The translations under genes and the position numbers were made by a program. Below the pieces are notes generated by a model. It saw only the letters and a program-made list of their open reading frames with translations, ran no database searches and had not been told where the DNA came from. DNA of 55,900 bases from the NCBI GenBank assembly GCA_001839685.1, contig MLAK01000592.1, positions 39,359-95,258 of the forward strand. The letters run 5' to 3'. Every line of letters begins with the position of its first letter. Positions within the stretch are counted from its first letter, which is position 1. The DNA comes from Tritrichomonas foetus (taxonomy: Eukaryota; Parabasalia; Tritrichomonadida; Tritrichomonadidae). Below, in pieces: positions 1-8,948 of this stretch.

Positions 1-212
1 ATCAAAGTTGGTCGATTTAAGAATAGTTACAAGAATTTGTCCTTTTTTCAATAAAGTATTCATTTAAAATTTTTATTCAATTTTTTTTTCTCCCCTAAAC
101 TTTTCTTTTCAATATGTTTCGTGATTTAATATACAAAAAGTCAATAAAAGAAATAGAAAGAAATAGAAAAGTAATGAAATCAAGAATATAATATATGATG
201 TTATAATTCAGT

Positions 213-217
213 TCATT
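213..217 (+). promoter_or_regulatory. Initiator (Inr) of the actin gene
   Basis: TCATT fits the trichomonad initiator TCA(+1)Y(A/T). The +1 A would be at 215, giving a 29-nt leader before the actin ATG. That is longer than most leaders in this window, so a start nearer the ATG is also possible. Confidence 0.5.
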
Positions 218-243
218 TTTTATTATCATCAGAAGGAAAAGAA

Positions 244-1377
244 ATGTCATACGAATCAGAAGTTCAAACATTGGTTATTGATAATGGTTCAGGAATGTGT
301 AAAGCAGGATTTGCAGGTGATGAAGCACCTCGTTCAGTTTTTCCATCAATCGTTGGAAGACCTAAATATGGACGTGCTATTGAAGGTGGCCAAGCAAAAG
401 ATACTTATATTGGTGATGAAGCATGTGCAAAAGCAGGAATATTAATTTTGAAATATCCAATTGAACATGGAATTGTTACAAATTGGGATGATATGGAAAA
501 AATATGGCATCATACATTTTATAATGAATTACGTGTTGATCCAGCAGAACATCCAGTTTTATTAACAGAAGCACCAATGAATCCTAAAGCAAATCGTGAA
601 AAAATGATTCAATTAATGTTTGAAACTTTTAATGTTCCATCTTTTTATGTTGGAATTCAAGCAGTTTTATCATTATATTCATCAGGTCGAACAACAGGTA
701 TTGTATTTGATGCAGGTGATGGTGTTTCTCATACTGTTCCAATTTATGAAGGTTATTCATTACCACATGCAATCATGAGATTAAATTTAGCAGGACGTGA
801 TTTAACAGCATGGTTACAAAAAATATTAAATGAACGTGGTTATACATTTACAACATCAGCAGAAAAAGAAATTGTTCGTGATATTAAAGAAAAGCATTGT
901 TATGTTGCATTAGATTTCGAATCAGAATTAACAAAAGCAAAATCATCATCAGAATGTGATGTTTCTTATACATTGCCAGATGGAAATGTTATAACAATCG
1001 CAGATGAACGATTTAGATGTCCCGAATTATTATTTAAACCACATATGAATGGTTATGAAATGGATGGAATTGATCAAACTTTATTCGATTCAATTATGAA
1101 ATGTGATATTGATGTTCGAAAAGATTTATATGCTAATATTGTATTATCAGGAGGTACTACAATGTATGAAGGATTACCAGAACGAATTGAAAAAGAAATT
1201 ATTCGTTTAGCACCACCAACTATGAAAGTTAAAGTTGTTGCACCACCAGAAAGGAAATATGCAGTTTGGATTGGTGGTTCAATCCTTTCTTCTCTTGCAA
1301 CATTCCCTCAAATGGTTATTACACATGATGAATATAATGATGCAGGTCCTGGTATCGTTCATCGTAAATGCTTCTAA
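244..1377 (+). CDS. Actin, divergent trichomonad type
   Basis: A 377-residue actin of normal length, the subunit of microfilaments used for shape, adhesion and vesicle traffic. The first phosphate loop ([18 protein letters not shown], from about residue 13), the histidine in YPIEHG, the second phosphate loop (DAGDGVSH), the [10 protein letters not shown] motif and the C-terminal HRKCF are all visible. The DNase-binding loop region reads [20 protein letters not shown] instead of the usual hydrophobic loop, and the segment before [12 protein letters not shown] is also altered. It is therefore clearly actin but less conserved than conventional actins, and could be a specialised paralogue. The start is the first ATG after a plausible initiator. 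Confidence 0.96.
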   Translation: MSYESEVQTLVIDNGSGMCKAGFAGDEAPRSVFPSIVGRPKYGRAIEGGQAKDTYIGDEACAKAGILILKYPIEHGIVTNWDDMEKIWHHTFYNELRVDPAEHPVLLTEAPMNPKANREKMIQLMFETFNVPSFYVGIQAVLSLYSSGRTTGIVFDAGDGVSHTVPIYEGYSLPHAIMRLNLAGRDLTAWLQKILNERGYTFTTSAEKEIVRDIKEKHCYVALDFESELTKAKSSSECDVSYTLPDGNVITIADERFRCPELLFKPHMNGYEMDGIDQTLFDSIMKCDIDVRKDLYANIVLSGGTTMYEGLPERIEKEIIRLAPPTMKVKVVAPPERKYAVWIGGSILSSLATFPQMVITHDEYNDAGPGIVHRKCF

Positions 1378-2042
1378 GATTTCATTAATTTCTTCAATTT
1401 CATTAACAATTTAACATCGTTAACAATCTAACAATTTAACATCGTTAACAATTTAACAAACTAAACTAACTTAATTTAACTTGTTGATTTTTCTTTTATT
1501 TTGTTATTTTTAGATCTATTGTTCTTTCATAAAATTCATAAGGAAAGACTTCAATCACCAAATGATTTGCTTTCGTAAATAAAATAATATAATCTTTACT
1601 ACTCGAAAATTATTTTCGAAATAAAAATATAAAATAAAAGAAATTTTTCTATTTGCGTTTAATATTTCAAAAATCAAAAAGAATAATCTAGATTCCACAC
1701 TACAATCAACTTCATTCCAATAATTACAAAACTCGAATAACATCAAAACATAGAAGAGAGAATTTTCAAAACAACATCATTAAAAGTATATATATAACAT
1801 AAACGACAATTCAACAAGCCTTTCAACCACAAATCAATGCCAAAAAACCTTAAACTCAGAATTAAAATCATCCACAATAAATTTCCTTTCACATCAACAC
1901 CAAAATTCATCTTCAAAAAAAAAATCCATTCATTAATGAATTCATATCAAATATAAGATTAACACGCTGATGGAAAAGTGATCAATAAAAATTAATTGAT
2001 AAAAAAAAAAGAGGAGATTGAGTGACTTGTTGATCGGCTTCC
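1378..2042. other. Intergenic region between convergent genes
   Basis: AT-rich spacer between the actin stop and the ING stop. It holds a short tandem repeat at about 1404-1458 (unit AACAATTTAACATCGTT, two full copies and a partial one). I see no convincing gene. Confidence 0.6.
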
Positions 2043-2665
2043 TTATTGCGTTTGTTCGACTTGCCGATCAGATGGACGAATTTTTGGTGGTGAAGCCGAC
2101 CGCATAATTGCAGTACAATATGGACAGAACCACGTTTCCTCCGGGACGCTTTTTAGGCCGACGCATTCAATGTGGAACCACTGGAAGGGACACTGCGGGT
2201 TGTCACAACTCACCATTTGGCCGACGGTTAGTCCACGGCATATACAAAAGTGCTCATCCGGATTAGCCGAAGTCGGCTGATAAGGAATGTCACGTGTGAG
2301 GGGTGATGTATGCAATTTTTTGGTTTCAGCCAATGTCGTTTCCGTTTCGAGGATTTCGCTCATTATGTCCATTTCTGCCTGATTGAGGAGTTCGACGAGA
2401 GATCGCGCGGCTTCAACGCGCTGAGCTCCGAGATCGAGAATAAATTGGGCATCTCGATCAAGCTCGGCTGACGAGATTGAACCGGCTGGCGCATCGTCGA
2501 CACAGGGAACAACAAGTGTGGGGTTACTGGCGGCACTCCTGATGGTTTTTTTGGCGGCATCAATTTTCGAATCCATTCTCGCAATTACGCTGTTGCGTCG
2601 ATCAATAACCATATGAAGTCTTTCAAGCCCTGTCGTTAGAAAATTAAAATACTTCGAAGAAGCAT
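2043..2665 (-). CDS. ING-family PHD-finger protein (spliced)
   Basis: An inhibitor-of-growth type chromatin reader. These proteins sit in histone acetyltransferase or deacetylase complexes and bind H3 trimethylated at K4. The C-terminal PHD finger shows the Cys4-His-Cys3 pattern, beginning CICRGLTVGQMVSCDNPQCP and followed by QWFHIEC and WFCPYC. The cage residues M and W are kept, and F replaces the usual Y. The N-terminal half is helical and ING-like. The open frame alone starts at 2612 (189 residues), but splicing out 2630-2652 joins an upstream ATG at 2665 in frame and adds MLLRRLERLH, giving 199 residues. That start lies 8 nt from a good initiator, which supports it. Family assignment is secure; the first exon is an inference. 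Confidence 0.85.
2630..2652 (-). other. Predicted 23-nt intron in the ING gene
   Basis: On the minus strand the segment begins GTATTT and ends TTTTCTAACGACAG. It has a GT start, a CTAAC branch-like block and a terminal ACAG, close to the metamonad 3' signal ACTAACACACAG with one base fewer after the branch. Unspliced, the upstream ATG frame hits TAA inside the intron. Spliced, CGA A|GG CTT GAA reads straight into the PHD protein. Confidence 0.6.
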
Positions 2666-2670
2666 GTTTT

Positions 2671-2675
2671 TATGA
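2671..2675 (-). promoter_or_regulatory. Initiator of the ING gene
   Basis: TCATA on the minus strand, with +1 A at 2673, lies 8 nt before the ATG at 2665. This is a typical trichomonad leader length and supports the spliced first exon. Confidence 0.6.
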
Positions 2676-2697
2676 AGAAAGAAATATCAGATGTATG

Positions 2698-2709
2698 AGC
2701 GACCGTTTA
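2698..2709 (+). promoter_or_regulatory. 12-nt motif, copy 1, in a divergent promoter
   Basis: AGCGACCGTTTA, identical to 3196-3207 at the other end of the same divergent intergenic region. It lies about 25 nt upstream of the ING initiator. Half its bases are G or C in a very AT-rich spacer. The reverse strand contains AAACGG, resembling a Myb-type core. Function is inferred only. Confidence 0.35.
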
Positions 2710-3195
2710 AATTTTTCGATATTTCCAAAAAGAGAAAATTCATTTTCATTGTATTTTGATATTCTCCATATTATGTAAAATTTCACTACTAAATTTATTG
2801 AAAAGATTTTATCACATTCATATGAAAAAAGTAAATTTCAATATTTTTTCACATTTGTAAAAGTCTTCATTTAAATCAAATTTTAATTATGTAATTCTCA
2901 TCATAGATGTATTTCAAATTAGTGAATTATTCAGTGTACAACTTTCTGTGTGAATTTAGGTGATGAATTTCAAATGGTTATGTTTCTAGTAGAAACTTTC
3001 TACTGCTCATAAAAGTAACAAATAGTATCAAAAACACTTAAATAATGAAAAATGATGACCAATCATTTTATTGTTGAGAGAAATCCAAAATAAAAAACAT
3101 GTCGTACGATAGAATAAAGTTATCAAATACCTATCGATCTAATTCAATATTTTGAATGCATTTGAATAACATTGAAAACAATGCCTTGTTAACCA

Positions 3196-3207
3196 AGCGA
3201 CCGTTTA
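3196..3207 (+). promoter_or_regulatory. 12-nt motif, copy 2, in a divergent promoter
   Basis: AGCGACCGTTTA, a direct repeat of 2698-2709, about 65 nt upstream of the thymidine kinase initiator. The rest of the roughly 600-bp spacer between the two genes shows no gene. Confidence 0.35.
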
Positions 3208-3271
3208 GCCATGAGGAAGTTCCTTACGTCTCTCAATAAACTTTTTGAAAGAGAGTAGATATTATTTGAAA

Positions 3272-3276
3272 TCATT
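3272..3276 (+). promoter_or_regulatory. Initiator of the thymidine kinase gene
   Basis: TCATT with +1 A at 3274, 11 nt upstream of the ATG at 3285. Confidence 0.6.
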
Positions 3277-3284
3277 TTTTTACA

Positions 3285-4388
3285 ATGTTTCTTGGCAAAT
3301 TAATGATTTTTTGCGGCCCGATGTTCGCAGGAAAGACTACCAAATTAATTAAAATTACTGACAAAGCCAAGAAAAAAGGTCAAAGCGTCATTTTATTTAA
3401 ATATCAGTTAGACACGCGCTATTCAGATAAACAAATTGCTTCACACGACAATGTTTTCCGAGACGCAATTCCTTGCCAGCATTTGATGGATCAACTTTCG
3501 CTTTGTGAAAATCATGATGTGATTGGAATTGACGAAGGCCAATTTTTTGATGATTTGTACATATTCATAGAAAAAGTTATACAGATGGAAAAAACAGTCC
3601 TAATTAGCTTTTTGGATGGAGATTATCTGCGACGCCCTTTTGGGCAGACCCTCCATTTGTTACCAATGTGTGACTATTTTGTAAAATTAAATGCCAAATC
3701 ACTCGAAACAGGTGAAATTGGATCTTATACAATGAGAATAGTAAAATCTGACTTACTCACATTAATTGGTGGGAATGAATCTTACAAGCCTGTTTCAAGA
3801 TCCACATATAAGAATATTTCGACAAATGGTTCGTTGAATTTAATAATATCGAAGAAAGCAGACAGGAAAGCTTCAGATGAGCTTGAAAAACGATTAAATG
3901 GTTTTTCTCATAATGAAAATTCAATTCTTCTTATTTCAAATTCATCAAAGCTTCATGAAAATAAACAAAAATACTTGAAAAAAAGATCAAATAAAAGTTC
4001 AACATTTAAGCCAAGTCAATATATTCCAAGCAGCACAGAAAATGTGGACATCAACATTTTACAAGATTCATATCTCAATCAGAAAAATACAAATAATAAC
4101 GTTTCTACATTCGAAATTACACCTGAGTTTTTAGATTATTCGAAACTCTCTCAATTTGATGTAATTGCTATCGAAAATCGCCTGACGAAAAAAGAAATAA
4201 TGATTTGTGATAAATTAGCTGATGATGGAAAAACTGTCATTATTGCTTCATTTCTCGATGGAAATAAGCAAACTCTTAAAAGCATCATTAATTTGGTGCC
4301 ACTTGCTGAAAATGTGACATTTTTGAATGAAAATTCCGAAAATGAAACTGAATTCGAAGAAAAAGAAAGAACCTTGAGTGATTTATAA
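3285..4388 (+). CDS. Type II thymidine kinase with a degenerate second copy
   Basis: The N-terminal half is a type II thymidine kinase (ATP + thymidine to dTMP, pyrimidine salvage): P-loop GPMFAGKT at residues 11-18, Walker B-like DEGQFF at 83-88 and SFLDGDYLRRPFG near 108-120. Salvage matters because trichomonads make few pyrimidines. The protein is 367 residues, against roughly 190-230 for the family. The extra C-terminal half repeats the fold in decayed form: FDVIAIENRLTKKE, then VIIASFLDGNKQTLKSIINL, then LNEN, parallel to HDVIGIDEGQFF, VLISFLDGDYLRRPFGQTL and VKLN. The second half lacks a P-loop. The two CxxC zinc pairs usual in this family are not apparent. Activity of the first half is likely but not certain. 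Confidence 0.85.
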   Translation: MFLGKLMIFCGPMFAGKTTKLIKITDKAKKKGQSVILFKYQLDTRYSDKQIASHDNVFRDAIPCQHLMDQLSLCENHDVIGIDEGQFFDDLYIFIEKVIQMEKTVLISFLDGDYLRRPFGQTLHLLPMCDYFVKLNAKSLETGEIGSYTMRIVKSDLLTLIGGNESYKPVSRSTYKNISTNGSLNLIISKKADRKASDELEKRLNGFSHNENSILLISNSSKLHENKQKYLKKRSNKSSTFKPSQYIPSSTENVDINILQDSYLNQKNTNNNVSTFEITPEFLDYSKLSQFDVIAIENRLTKKEIMICDKLADDGKTVIIASFLDGNKQTLKSIINLVPLAENVTFLNENSENETEFEEKERTLSDL

Positions 4389-4440
4389 TATATTCATTTA
4401 ATTATGCTGATATATTAATAAACTAGATTATTTACACCAT

Positions 4441-4671
4441 TTAAATTCCTGTTTTCTTTTTCTTTTCTATTCTATTTCGCTTCACTGAATCTATCCACTT
4501 TAATTTATCTTTGATTCTGATGAATAATTTAATTATTCCAACATCCTGAAGTTCATATCCAGGAATTCGATGTTAAAAATATCCATTTCCATTAGATCCA
4601 ATTGTATACCAACATAAACGTTGAGAAGAATCTCCATCAAAGAATCTATAGACCAATTGATCTTTGAAATA
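4441..4671 (-). pseudogene. Relic of an unidentified gene
   Basis: No open frame is left, but one minus-strand frame reads as protein for 77 codons (YRFFDGDSSQRLCWYTIG, then GYELQDVGIIKLFIRIKD) and ends at a TAA. It has one internal TAA, and another TAA lies just upstream. In DNA this AT-rich, a chance frame of this length would be expected to hold several more stops. It looks like the C-terminal end of a decayed gene. I do not recognise the family. Confidence 0.45.
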
Positions 4672-4901
4672 TTACCTCAACATGATTATTCAGAGTATAT
4701 AATATTGTTCATTTACGAAATGAAATATGAAATAAAATGATGAAACTGAAAATCAAAAAAAGAAAAAAGAATAAATAGGAACCGCATCTTTATTCATAAC
4801 AAACATTCTTTTTATCTTCATTTAAATGACTTAAATATTAACAAAGTGATCAAGAAAGCTTCTACTCACCCAAATGGAAAGATAATTGAGAAAAACAAGA
4901 A

Positions 4902-5369
4902 TTATTTTCTTGTGTTATTTGGTTTTCCATTCATATACTTTCGGCATGATGGTGAAAAATCAGAATGTCCAAAAACCAAATCAAGATTCTCTGGAAGCAA
5001 TTTTGGCCTTGCTCTATCGGTTGGATAGAATGCTGAAGGTGATGGCAGTGATTCAGGAACTTGAGTATTCAAATCCTTTTGATTGAAAGAGATTGGCTGC
5101 CAAATATTTTTTGGTGGCGGTTTTCGCGAAGATGGAAAAAAATCCTTATTTTTATTTTCTTTCATTCGCGAAACATTAGATCCACAAATATTACTTTGAT
5201 TTTTTAAATTAAGTGAATATACAGAAAAATGAATATTATTTTTTTTTCTTTTCCCAAAGGCAGTAAAAACGCATTTGGAAACTCTACATTGAGAAGGATT
5301 GCCTAACGGTTTCTCATTCAGGCGAATTCCAGAAGCAGTTTTGGCGCGAGTGAGAAAAGTTTTGTCCAT
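4902..5369 (-). CDS. Hypothetical protein, small and basic
   Basis: A 155-residue basic protein rich in Lys, Asn, Ser and Pro with no domain I recognise. It begins MDKTFLTRAKTASGIRLNEK and contains KPPPKNIWQPISF and the C-terminal HSDFSPSCRKYMNGKPN. The ATG is preceded by TCAA, not a perfect initiator. Overlapping frames on the other strand look like shadows. The mix of short Pro/Lys/Arg motifs resembles a cytoskeletal or microtubule-associated small protein, but that is a guess. It could also be a fast-evolving lineage-specific gene. Confidence 0.5.
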   Translation of the reverse strand: MDKTFLTRAKTASGIRLNEKPLGNPSQCRVSKCVFTAFGKRKKNNIHFSVYSLNLKNQSNICGSNVSRMKENKNKDFFPSSRKPPPKNIWQPISFNQKDLNTQVPESLPSPSAFYPTDRARPKLLPENLDLVFGHSDFSPSCRKYMNGKPNNTRK

Positions 5370-6113
5370 TTGAAGATGGGAAAACGTTATTAATTTAACG
5401 TTAACTGCTATTAAAAGGTGAAATATCTCATTATTATGAGAGTTTCTATTATTATTTGTTCAGAATATCCATCTCTTTCCATTGATGCAAGAAGGAAGGT
5501 TTAGGGTTGAATATGATATGAAAAGAGAGAAACCAGGCCACAAATTTAAGGAAACTCCATAAATTTATCATGGAAATTATTTGCCCTATGAATCAATAAA
5601 CTTAATAATATATTTTAATATGATCTACATCATGTTGTTTGAATTAGTTACGAGAAATATTTGAGTTTTTTTGTAAAAATGGATGGATATGATAATAAAT
5701 TACTGCAAGAGTAATTGAAATATTATTCAATTAATTGAAAAAACGAGACCAAATAGAATCAAAGACATTTTACCTTTTGATAAGTGATTTCTCACAATGA
5801 ATTCATTGTAATTCTCCAATTGAATTACAATATAAAATGCAGTTTTCAGAAACCAATTCAATTTCCAACATACCCACGCGATCAAAAAAATGTGAATAAT
5901 TTGGGAATTTTGAATCATTATGCTTTTTTCTATGACATAAAACAACACTGATTCTTTAAAAATAAATATTTTCTTCGGAAAACTTCGTAAACCACCAATT
6001 AAATTAGATATCAAGTATATTTCTCATAAATGCCCTTGTCATTTTTTTCAGTTCTGCATAGAAAAATTCTGAATATTATTCAAAAAGTGGAAATTTCACC
6101 TCTATTGAATTCA
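5370..6113. other. Divergent intergenic region, no gene seen
   Basis: About 740 bp of AT-rich spacer between two divergent genes. A 95-codon frame on the minus strand (5727-6014) has no ATG at its start and a hydrophobic, AT-driven composition, so I do not accept it. Confidence 0.5.
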
Positions 6114-6118
6114 TCACA
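6114..6118 (+). promoter_or_regulatory. Initiator of the 6125 gene
   Basis: TCACA with +1 A at 6116, 9 nt before the ATG at 6125. Confidence 0.6.
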
Positions 6119-6124
6119 TCCATA

Positions 6125-7423
6125 ATGCTTCCGAAGCCAATGCACTTTACACCAGACTCGTCTCCTTCTTTCCACAGGAAGAAGAAATCTCCTGGCATCA
6201 CCCCATACATCCCGAGGACCTCAATGACACCACATAGAAACTCCGCTAATTTTCGCTTCAAACCGACGACAGAATTCGCTCTCAACAAAAAACTATATCA
6301 TTCGTTATCCGACTCAATTGAATATTCAGGAGAAGCACCAACAGAAAGTGATTTCAAACATCTGTCAATCAGTCAATCACCAATCCATTCGCAAGATCGC
6401 TCATCAAGCAGTTCACGGCTTTCCCTAACGGCAAGGACTCCAAAAAAGTCAAATATTGATCGAAATTCTCTTCGTAATTTTTCCAAGGAAGAATACCAAA
6501 AAACGCTGATCGAATTTGAGCAAAGTTTGAATCCAAATAATGATTTTATAATTAAGTATCAAAGTGTGGCATCATCTCTATATGAATTATCTGTGGGAAT
6601 TGAAACACGAATTCATATTGTGTTAAAACACATTTTGAAGTTCCGAGATTGTGCCCCATTAAAGCATCACAAATTTGAAACATTTGTTACATTATTTGAC
6701 GCAGGTTTGGCCTGTCCACCAGACTGCCAATACTTGTTGTTGACAATTCCTGCATTCATGATTAGTGAAGGAATGACTCCCAGTCAAGAAGTATTAAAGC
6801 AATTAATTTGGAGAGAAAAGCATTTATTGAATCCGAATATAGTTTTTGTCACATTTGGAATGAGACAAATTGAGCCAAGAAAGCATATTAGGGAGATGAT
6901 TAAACTTTTTGAAGGTTTGCTGGTCGATGATCTTGAAAATGAGAAAAATAAAATTAGTTCATTAGGAACATTTTATATTGAAAAATTTGTAAAAGCTGAA
7001 AAGGAGACAGAAAATACGGAAAAACTCGAAAACCTCAATAATTGTCAAAACGATCCACAAGAAAAATCAAGAATACTTGAAAGCAAAAGTATTGAAAGCT
7101 TCCTGAATGACGCTAGAAATCTTGATGAAAGGATTAATGATGGAGAAATCATCCAAGTTTCAATGAAACCTGAAGAAAAGGAAAAAATTGAAAAACTTGC
7201 TAAAAAATTCGTGTCTTGGGAAACTGCCTACTACCACGTAGTTGAAGTATGGAAAATAATGAAGAAAGATGATAATTTTAAGATAAATGTTTTACTGGCA
7301 ATGATGCCAGCAACATTTGCGGACTTCACGATTGTTGGCCTGAAATCTTTTGCGGAAGATGAAGGAATAAAAATAAAAGAATTGGAACCACGAGAAGTGT
7401 TTCATTCTGATTTTGTTGTTTAA
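6125..7423 (+). CDS. Uncharacterised protein with helical core and coiled coil
   Basis: A 432-residue protein without a domain I can name. Residues 1 to about 115 are disordered and rich in Ser, Pro, Arg and Lys (TP and SP sites, likely phosphorylated). A folded helical region follows, about 120-260 (LYELSVGIETRIHIVLKH, KFETFVTLFDAGLACPP). An acidic, Lys/Glu-rich coiled-coil stretch spans about 265-350, and a short C-terminal globular part begins near KKFVSWETAYYHVVEVWKI. No signal peptide or membrane segment is visible. A good initiator and continuous coding bias support expression. It is probably a trichomonad-specific cytoplasmic or nuclear protein. Confidence 0.75.
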   Translation: MLPKPMHFTPDSSPSFHRKKKSPGITPYIPRTSMTPHRNSANFRFKPTTEFALNKKLYHSLSDSIEYSGEAPTESDFKHLSISQSPIHSQDRSSSSSRLSLTARTPKKSNIDRNSLRNFSKEEYQKTLIEFEQSLNPNNDFIIKYQSVASSLYELSVGIETRIHIVLKHILKFRDCAPLKHHKFETFVTLFDAGLACPPDCQYLLLTIPAFMISEGMTPSQEVLKQLIWREKHLLNPNIVFVTFGMRQIEPRKHIREMIKLFEGLLVDDLENEKNKISSLGTFYIEKFVKAEKETENTEKLENLNNCQNDPQEKSRILESKSIESFLNDARNLDERINDGEIIQVSMKPEEKEKIEKLAKKFVSWETAYYHVVEVWKIMKKDDNFKINVLLAMMPATFADFTIVGLKSFAEDEGIKIKELEPREVFHSDFVV

Positions 7424-7681
7424 TTAAAAGAAAACACTCTATTGTTTTTCCTGATTTTCATTCTATTTCTTTTGTTTTTCATTCACTCGTGCCACATTGG
7501 AGTAACCAACGTTAAATTTTGTTTCAGACGTTTTTCGAACAAATAAACAACGAAGAGACCAAGTGCGTTTTTCGGTAATTATAACATTATATTATATCAT
7601 TATAACCTTATATTATAACATTTTAATATTATTATTATTATAAATAACAAACTTAAAAGAAAAAACACAATTATATTTTAT

Positions 7682-8749
7682 TTATTTTTTATTGTATCCA
7701 CAATCGGAAATATCAAACATTTTTATTTCGTTTATTTTAATATTTTCTTTGTTAAATTCACACTGTTCAGTTGTTACTGAACAGCTTCCAATTTTATTTT
7801 CTTTATCATCAATTTTATCAATTACACAAGAAACAAGTTTAATTTGGGCATCAACATGTAAATAAGTCAAATCACCTCGATTATTCAGAAAAACAGAATC
7901 AGAAATACATAAATCAGTCATAGATAAATATATCAAACCATGATTACAAGTATTATTCATGCATAAAATATGAGAAAATTGGCCAGGAAAGTAAATGTTC
8001 ACAAAAGATATTGAATTTCCACTTTTGTGTGAATTTGTTATCACATATCGAATGATTGAATGATTTGCATCAGTATTACTTAATCTAAGACCTGATGCAA
8101 ATCTATGTATTCCTTTTGTATAGTTATGAAAATATGATTCAACTGAGCCTTTAAAAACAGTAATTTGAGAATCCATATCAATCGAAAATTGTGGGCAATT
8201 CAAAATTGAAAGTTGATTCAATTTTGTGAACTTTGATTCATGTGCATAAAGTGCAGAACCCCACCATCCTTCAAAAACAGTAGTACAACGATAAAAGTGG
8301 CAAAAAGAACATTCCAAATATTTACATTTTGTATAGACAGCTCCGCCGTTTTTTGAAATCCTGCAATTATCAAATTTGCATTTAGTGATTTCAGTTTGGC
8401 AGTCTTTTTCTTTGATGTAAATCGCCCTATTTTGACAATTCTCAAAAGAGCAATCATATATTTTAATATAAGCATTTGGATTTGAGAGTATTTCAAATGT
8501 TTTTTTGAAAATTTGATTCCCAAAAGTATTGTCGACTTTTTGAATTTTTAGAGGAACATGTAAAAAATTATAAAATTTTGAATGTGAAATCGACATGTTA
8601 TTGTTAAAAATTGCCGAAATCAGAAATGGTGAGAAAAAATTATTTAATAAAATCGAATTAAGCAATATCTTCTTCCCAAGTGATTGAATAATCCATGGTG
8701 ATGTTGATAATGAAGAAGTGATTCTAAGGCTGGAAAATGAGATATTCAT
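7682..8749 (-). CDS. Right-handed beta-helix protein, possibly truncated
   Basis: A 355-residue protein made of irregular short repeats of the pectin-lyase/right-handed beta-helix kind: IYDCSFENCQNRAIYIKE, ITKCKFDNCRISKNGGAVYT, CISDSVFLNNRGDLTYLHVD. Trichomonads have large families of such proteins, often with a C-terminal membrane anchor. Here the chain ends ISDCGYNKK with no membrane segment, and there is no clear signal peptide. The initiator-like TCATT on this strand lies just upstream, but the first ATG after it is out of frame with this protein by one base. The locus may be a truncated or decaying family member. Confidence 0.65.
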   Translation of the reverse strand: MNISFSSLRITSSLSTSPWIIQSLGKKILLNSILLNNFFSPFLISAIFNNNMSISHSKFYNFLHVPLKIQKVDNTFGNQIFKKTFEILSNPNAYIKIYDCSFENCQNRAIYIKEKDCQTEITKCKFDNCRISKNGGAVYTKCKYLECSFCHFYRCTTVFEGWWGSALYAHESKFTKLNQLSILNCPQFSIDMDSQITVFKGSVESYFHNYTKGIHRFASGLRLSNTDANHSIIRYVITNSHKSGNSISFVNIYFPGQFSHILCMNNTCNHGLIYLSMTDLCISDSVFLNNRGDLTYLHVDAQIKLVSCVIDKIDDKENKIGSCSVTTEQCEFNKENIKINEIKMFDISDCGYNKK

Positions 8750-8948
8750 TCTTCATTATTTTATAACAAATGACCATTAAAGGCCAAAAATATTTTATAT
8801 CACATTTCTATCTTCATTTGAACTAAACGAAATAAAAATGATTAAACATTTGAATATCTTGTTATTTGTTAACTACTTATATATTTGAACGATAAAATAC
8901 GAAAAAGAGTTTATCACAATAATAAAAATTTACTTATATTAATATTCA

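Noticed and set aside
1555..1746. 63-codon minus-strand frame after actin
   Set aside because: Phe/Ile/Asn-driven composition, no initiator, inside an AT-rich spacer.
5727..6014. 95-codon minus-strand frame
   Set aside because: Begins with TTG, no initiator and AT-driven hydrophobic composition.
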